DNA of 64,000 bases. Source: Clostridium sp. CX1. GTDB taxonomy: Bacteria; Bacillota; Clostridia; Clostridiales; Clostridiaceae. The position numbers and the translations under genes are program-made. Shown here piece after piece: positions 60,764 through 64,000 of this stretch (the first letter of the stretch is position 1; every line of letters begins with the position of its first letter). The notes below the pieces were generated by a model, which had not been told where the DNA came from, did not search any database, and was given only the letters and a program-made list of their open reading frames with translations. The stretch lies in assembly GCF_025398335.1 (NCBI RefSeq), contig NZ_JAODOO010000002.1, positions 186,001 to 250,000 on the forward strand, in the 5' to 3' direction.

Positions 60764-61300
60764 TTAAAGAGTTTCATCACCTATATTCCAATCAATTGGA
60801 CATAATCCACCAGTTTGCAGTGCACTAAGTACGCGAATTGTTTCATCTACGCTTCTGCCTATACTTAAATCATGTACAACAGAATACTTAACAACTCCAT
60901 CTGGATCTATAATAAATAAACCTCTTAGAGAAATACCTTCCTCTTCCATTAGTACCCCATAATCTTTTGATACTTGCATTGTTTTATCGGAAGCTATAGG
61001 GAAGTTAATCTTACCTAAGCCACCTTCATCTACTTTTTGTTTTATCCAAGCTTGGTGTGAAAACTGACTGTCACAGCTTACCGCAAGTACTTCTGCTTTT
61101 AATTTCTTAAATTCTTCATATCTTTTACTGAAACCAGTAATTTCTGTAGGTCATATAAAGGTAAAGTCTAGAGGATAGAAAAACATCACCAACCATCTTC
61201 CTCTGTAATCATCGGACTTTACTTCAGTAAAATCACTTCCATCACCTTTTACAGCATTCATTCTAAAATAAGGTGCTGACTTTCCAACTAATCTCTCCAT
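60764..61300 (-). CDS. prxU: Selenocysteine peroxiredoxin (Sec50, PrxU type)
   Basis: A 178-residue frame with ATG after AAGGAGG is broken only by TGA at 61,153-61,151. The context is [21 protein letters not shown], so the UGA stands exactly at the peroxidatic Cys of AhpC/Prx1 proteins. The rest follows the family: [51 protein letters not shown], and a C-terminal Cys in [10 protein letters not shown] bacterial SECIS-like hairpin follows the UGA. Selenium-dependent Prx of this type is known from Eubacterium acidaminophilum. It should reduce hydroperoxides. Gene callers would see only the C-terminal part. Confidence 0.93.
61125..61140 (-). promoter_or_regulatory. SECIS-like hairpin of the peroxiredoxin gene
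   Basis: TTACTG-GTTT-CAGTAA begins ten bases after the UGA on the mRNA. The six-pair stem has a GU at the top of a four-base loop, as expected for SelB binding. The loop is about 17-20 bases from the UGA, inside the normal range. Confidence 0.75.
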
Positions 61301-61439
61301 TAAAATTTTCCTCCTTAGGTAATCTTTATTTTTATAGAATTATGCGGATTATAGTCCATTCAAAGTGTATTATTACCTAATGATTGATTTTTATTGATTA
61401 GTCCTTATAATTTATAAACAGGATAATCTTCTTTATAAT

Positions 61440-62147
61440 TTAAATAATAGTTACCTTTATAACCTCCTCCATTAAGGCAAGGTCTTTAATAATTTCCTCT
61501 TTTCCAACATATCTCGGTGCAACTATGGAATATAAACTTCGCCCATAGTTAGCTTTACATTCTTCTATTTCTTCTTCAATTATAAACTCTATATTTTTGA
61601 TTTTAATATTTTTTCCCTGGAAATAATTATCAATTTTTTGAATCATTTCTTTTTTGTCTAGGTATACAATCTCAATCTTTATTAAACTAGACTTATCCAT
61701 AAACCTTGATTCAAATTTTTTTAAACTTACTAATACTATTACAACAGCTACGGTAGATAGTATGCTTAAAGTATAATAACCTAGTCCAACTGCAAGTCCA
61801 ATGCAAGCAACTACCCATAAACTGGCTGCAGTCGTAAGCCCTTTTACAGATCCCTTTTGATGTATTATTGTACCTGCTCCTAAAAATCCAATGCCGCTTA
61901 TAACCTGCGCCCCTATTCTTCCAATATCTGCTTTTAAGGCACTGGCAAGCTCTGGATGCTCTAATATAATAGTAACAGTTTGGTCAATATTATATAACTG
62001 TATCATTGATATTACTGACGCTCCAACACAAACAAGTATATGGGTTCTAAACCCAGCAGGTCTATTCTTATACTCTCTTTCATATCCGATTAGTCCACCA
62101 ACAATAGTTGCTAAAAGCAGCCTTATTATAACCTCATAAACATTCAT
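61440..62147 (-). CDS. mgtC: MgtC/SapB-family membrane protein
   Basis: Four or five membrane helices with the family signature GGLIGYEREYKNRPAGFRTH, then GAQVISGIGFLGAGTIIHQK and KGLTTAASLWVVACIGLAVG. A C-terminal cytosolic ACT-like domain of about 80 residues follows. MgtC proteins act in Mg-limited growth and ATP or pH balance. 235 residues is normal. GAAGGAG precedes the ATG. Confidence 0.93.
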   Translation of the reverse strand: MNVYEVIIRLLLATIVGGLIGYEREYKNRPAGFRTHILVCVGASVISMIQLYNIDQTVTIILEHPELASALKADIGRIGAQVISGIGFLGAGTIIHQKGSVKGLTTAASLWVVACIGLAVGLGYYTLSILSTVAVVIVLVSLKKFESRFMDKSSLIKIEIVYLDKKEMIQKIDNYFQGKNIKIKNIEFIIEEEIEECKANYGRSLYSIVAPRYVGKEEIIKDLALMEEVIKVTII

Positions 62148-62273
62148 ACTTAACTCCTTCTTGCAAAAACTTATTTTTCAATTTATGATGTTTAGTTACT
62201 ATTCTATGTAATTATACTGATAATTTTACTGATTTTTATAAAAGTTAAGTTAAAACTAATTATATTCATTTAT

Positions 62274-63644
62274 TTACATATTCTTAATTACATTTCTCAC
62301 CCATCTATTAGAAACTAATCTGGTTATACCAATTATACATTTAACTACTTCCTCAACAGCAATCAATGCAAAAACTAAGTAAACAGGCCACTTCAATACT
62401 AGTGCTCCTATGAAAGATAATGGTACTCCTATTCCCCACATAGTACAGGCCTCTGCTATAAATGAAAACTTGGTATCCCCTCCCCCTCTTAAGATTCCTA
62501 CAACTAGTATTATATTAAACATCTTAATGACTAAAATTGCTGAATTTATATATAAGATCATTAAAGAATCATGGACTACATTCTCAGAAACCTTGAAGAA
62601 GGATAAAATACCTGGTGCACTAAGCGCAAGTATTCCTCCTAAAACTACTCCTATAATGGAAGCTATTATTGAAAACTTTTTTGCATATATCTTTCCCGTT
62701 TCCTCGTCTCCAGCGCCGATCTTCTTTCCAATCATTACAGTGGCAGAACTTGCAACTCCAAAGGTTAAAACCATAAATAAATTTTGTATAGTATTACTAA
62801 TTTGCACAGAGGCCATTGCCTGGGTTCCAATTCTCCCATATGCAATAGAGTAAACAACAACACCTAATCCCCAACAAGCCTCATTTAACACCACTGGGAT
62901 TGTAGTTTTAAGCATCCTTAAAGCAAAATCTTTGGTTACTTTCTTTAGATCACTTATTCTAGCTGCTAACTCATTATTTGTTTTATACACATATGTGACC
63001 ATTATTATCATTTCAATTATCCTGGCAATTACTGTAGCTATTGCAGATCCCCTTACTCCTAGTGCTGGCGCTCCAAACTTTCCAAAAACTAACACATAGT
63101 TTAAAAAAGTATTACATAGTAGAGCAATAGCACTAACAATCATAGGTGTAAAAGCCTTTTCTATATATCTAGAACCCATACTGAAGCTAAAGGTTATTGC
63201 TGAAAATATGTAACTTAAGCAAGCTATTCTTAAAAATTGGGAACCTAGATTTAAAACCTCAGGATCTGTATTAAATACAGAAATAATACTTCTAGGAATA
63301 GAAAGGGCTATAGTAGTAAATATAATGGCAAGAATAACTCCGGAAGTAAGGGATACAGCTGCAACCTTTTTAATATTTTTAACATCCCTCTTTCCCCAAA
63401 ATTGAGAAATAAATATCCCAGATCCACTAAACATCCCAAAAGCAATTATATTGAACAATACCATGAATTGATTTGCTATACCTACTGAAGCTAGCTCTGT
63501 TTCTCCTAGTTTTCCCACTATTACTGTATCTATCATATTCAGTGAACTTGCAATAAAATTTTGAATAATAATGGGCAGCGCTATCTTTAATAAGTTCCTA
63601 TAAAAACTCGAATCATTAAATAATCCCCCAAACAACCTCTTCAC
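62274..63644 (-). CDS. MATE-family efflux transporter
   Basis: Twelve membrane helices in two halves. ALPIIIQNFIASSLNMIDTV and GKLGETELASVGIANQFMVL at the N-terminus and AMASVQISNTIQNLFMVL in the second half are MatE patterns. 456 residues is normal. It is a Na- or H-coupled multidrug exporter; the substrate is unknown. GTG start after GAGGAGG. Confidence 0.93.
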   Translation of the reverse strand: MKRLFGGLFNDSSFYRNLLKIALPIIIQNFIASSLNMIDTVIVGKLGETELASVGIANQFMVLFNIIAFGMFSGSGIFISQFWGKRDVKNIKKVAAVSLTSGVILAIIFTTIALSIPRSIISVFNTDPEVLNLGSQFLRIACLSYIFSAITFSFSMGSRYIEKAFTPMIVSAIALLCNTFLNYVLVFGKFGAPALGVRGSAIATVIARIIEMIIMVTYVYKTNNELAARISDLKKVTKDFALRMLKTTIPVVLNEACWGLGVVVYSIAYGRIGTQAMASVQISNTIQNLFMVLTFGVASSATVMIGKKIGAGDEETGKIYAKKFSIIASIIGVVLGGILALSAPGILSFFKVSENVVHDSLMILYINSAILVIKMFNIILVVGILRGGGDTKFSFIAEACTMWGIGVPLSFIGALVLKWPVYLVFALIAVEEVVKCIIGITRLVSNRWVRNVIKNM

Positions 63645-63679
63645 AACAAAAAATCCTCCTCATTTAAAACAAAATAAAT

Positions 63680-63704
63680 ACCACTTTGAAGTTTTCAAAG
63701 TGGT
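63680..63704 (-). terminator. Terminator upstream of the MATE gene
   Basis: ACCACTTTGAA-AAC-TTCAAAGTGGT, followed leftward by ATTTATTTTG; it separates the right-edge gene from the MATE gene. Confidence 0.75.
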
Positions 63705-63827
63705 TTGCTTCATCACTTTATAATATTTGCAAAGGTAATTTATATTTATATAAGTAAATATTTTCTCACATATTATAGCACAACACATTAACTATGTTCA
63801 ATTTGTACTTTTAATAATGCCTTTTTC

Positions 63828-64000
63828 CTAGCTGCTGCCACTATTGCCTGAGTTATTATTTTTATTATCCTTATTATTTCCCTGACTATTATTATTGCTT
63901 TCCTGTTTAACATTTTCATTGTTTTTGTTATTGCTGCCTTCACTGTTATTTTGGCCATTAGCATTATTACTTGCTTGGTTATTATTCTCTTTATTATCGC
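63828..64000 (-). CDS. C-terminal Asn-rich tail of a gene running off the right edge
   Basis: Only the last 57 codons are visible. They encode a low-complexity Asn/Ser/Lys/Gln/Gly tail (for example NNNQASNNANGQNNSEGS) ending SGNSGSS and TAG. Such tails occur on cell-wall and penicillin-binding proteins of clostridia. The main domain is outside the window, so no function is given. Confidence 0.6.
   Translation of the reverse strand, partial: DNKENNNQASNNANGQNNSEGSNNKNNENVKQESNNNSQGNNKDNKNNNSGNSGSS

Noticed and set aside
60668-60765. Open frame after the peroxiredoxin stop (GIKGAKTAEKIRVTRFELWQ and onward)
   Set aside because: It looks protein-like, but there is no start codon with a ribosome site and known PrxU proteins end where this gene stops. 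A degraded fragment cannot be ruled out.
60764-60979. Separate 71-codon gene for the peroxiredoxin C-terminus
   Set aside because: The frame continues upstream through a UGA at the catalytic position to a proper ATG with a strong ribosome site, so this is one selenoprotein gene.
1-64000. CRISPR arrays, rRNA or tRNA genes
   Set aside because: No regularly spaced repeats, rRNA segments or tRNA cloverleaf sequences were recognised on either strand.

Overview
The window is AT-rich, carries spore-germination and spore-coat genes, has an IspH-S1 fusion typical of Clostridia, and encodes at least two UGA-decoded selenoproteins. It therefore comes from a selenium-using, spore-forming member of the Clostridia, most likely Clostridiaceae. 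I could run no searches; family names rest on motifs I recognise by eye.

Bases 1 to about 17,690 are the right part of a prophage. Leftward genes run from a lambda-like divergent switch (operator block 14,563-14,656) through small early genes, a replication and nuclease module (HUH-type Rep, VRR-NUC, PcfK/AcrIIA9-like, PcfJ-like, DUF3102, DUF3850, DHH phosphoesterase), a probable late activator and the two terminase subunits. The virion genes lie beyond the left edge. Rightward genes are the CI-like repressor, a Uma2-family endonuclease and a large serine integrase. Cargo includes a small Spo0E-like phosphatase, a lipoprotein, a membrane protein with its own promoter and a candidate short antisense RNA upstream of the Rep gene. 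The element appears to have inserted into miaB: the first codons of a MiaB-like protein, ending at the TWGC motif, lie just outside the integrase and run straight into element sequence.

Bases 18,300 to 31,700 are host housekeeping. They hold a PLP aminotransferase with a long structured leader, a 52-codon gene whose ribosome site lies inside a hairpin, GNAT and CotS genes, speD, and an ispH/rpsA-cmk-aroH-flavoprotein group. These are followed by a MurR/RpiR regulator, a ypmA-like gene with an unusual Shine-Dalgarno-bridging hairpin, mnmM, rluB, a SEC-C/YkgJ protein and a UPF0180 protein.

Bases 31,800 to 46,300 hold a membrane glycosyltransferase, yedF (selenium metabolism), lrgAB, a nitrilase-family amidase, tcdA, mobA, alaX, an unusual potassium channel and a Nudix hydrolase. 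After these comes the operon preT-preA-DUF1097-hydA for reductive pyrimidine breakdown.

Bases 46,300 to 64,000 begin with a very AT-rich spacer and a HesB-like selenoprotein (Sec37). They continue with a patatin, a half-size EamA transporter, ppaX, an LTA synthase, a two-component system, a soluble chemotaxis receptor, a gerA-gerC-gerB operon and a divergent tyrosine-rich coat-like protein. The stretch ends with a selenocysteine peroxiredoxin (Sec50, with a clear SECIS-like hairpin), MgtC, a MATE transporter and the Asn-rich tail of a gene running off the right edge. The two selenoproteins and yedF fit a cell that uses selenium for redox and cofactor work. The Spo0E-like phage gene ties the prophage to the host sporulation programme.
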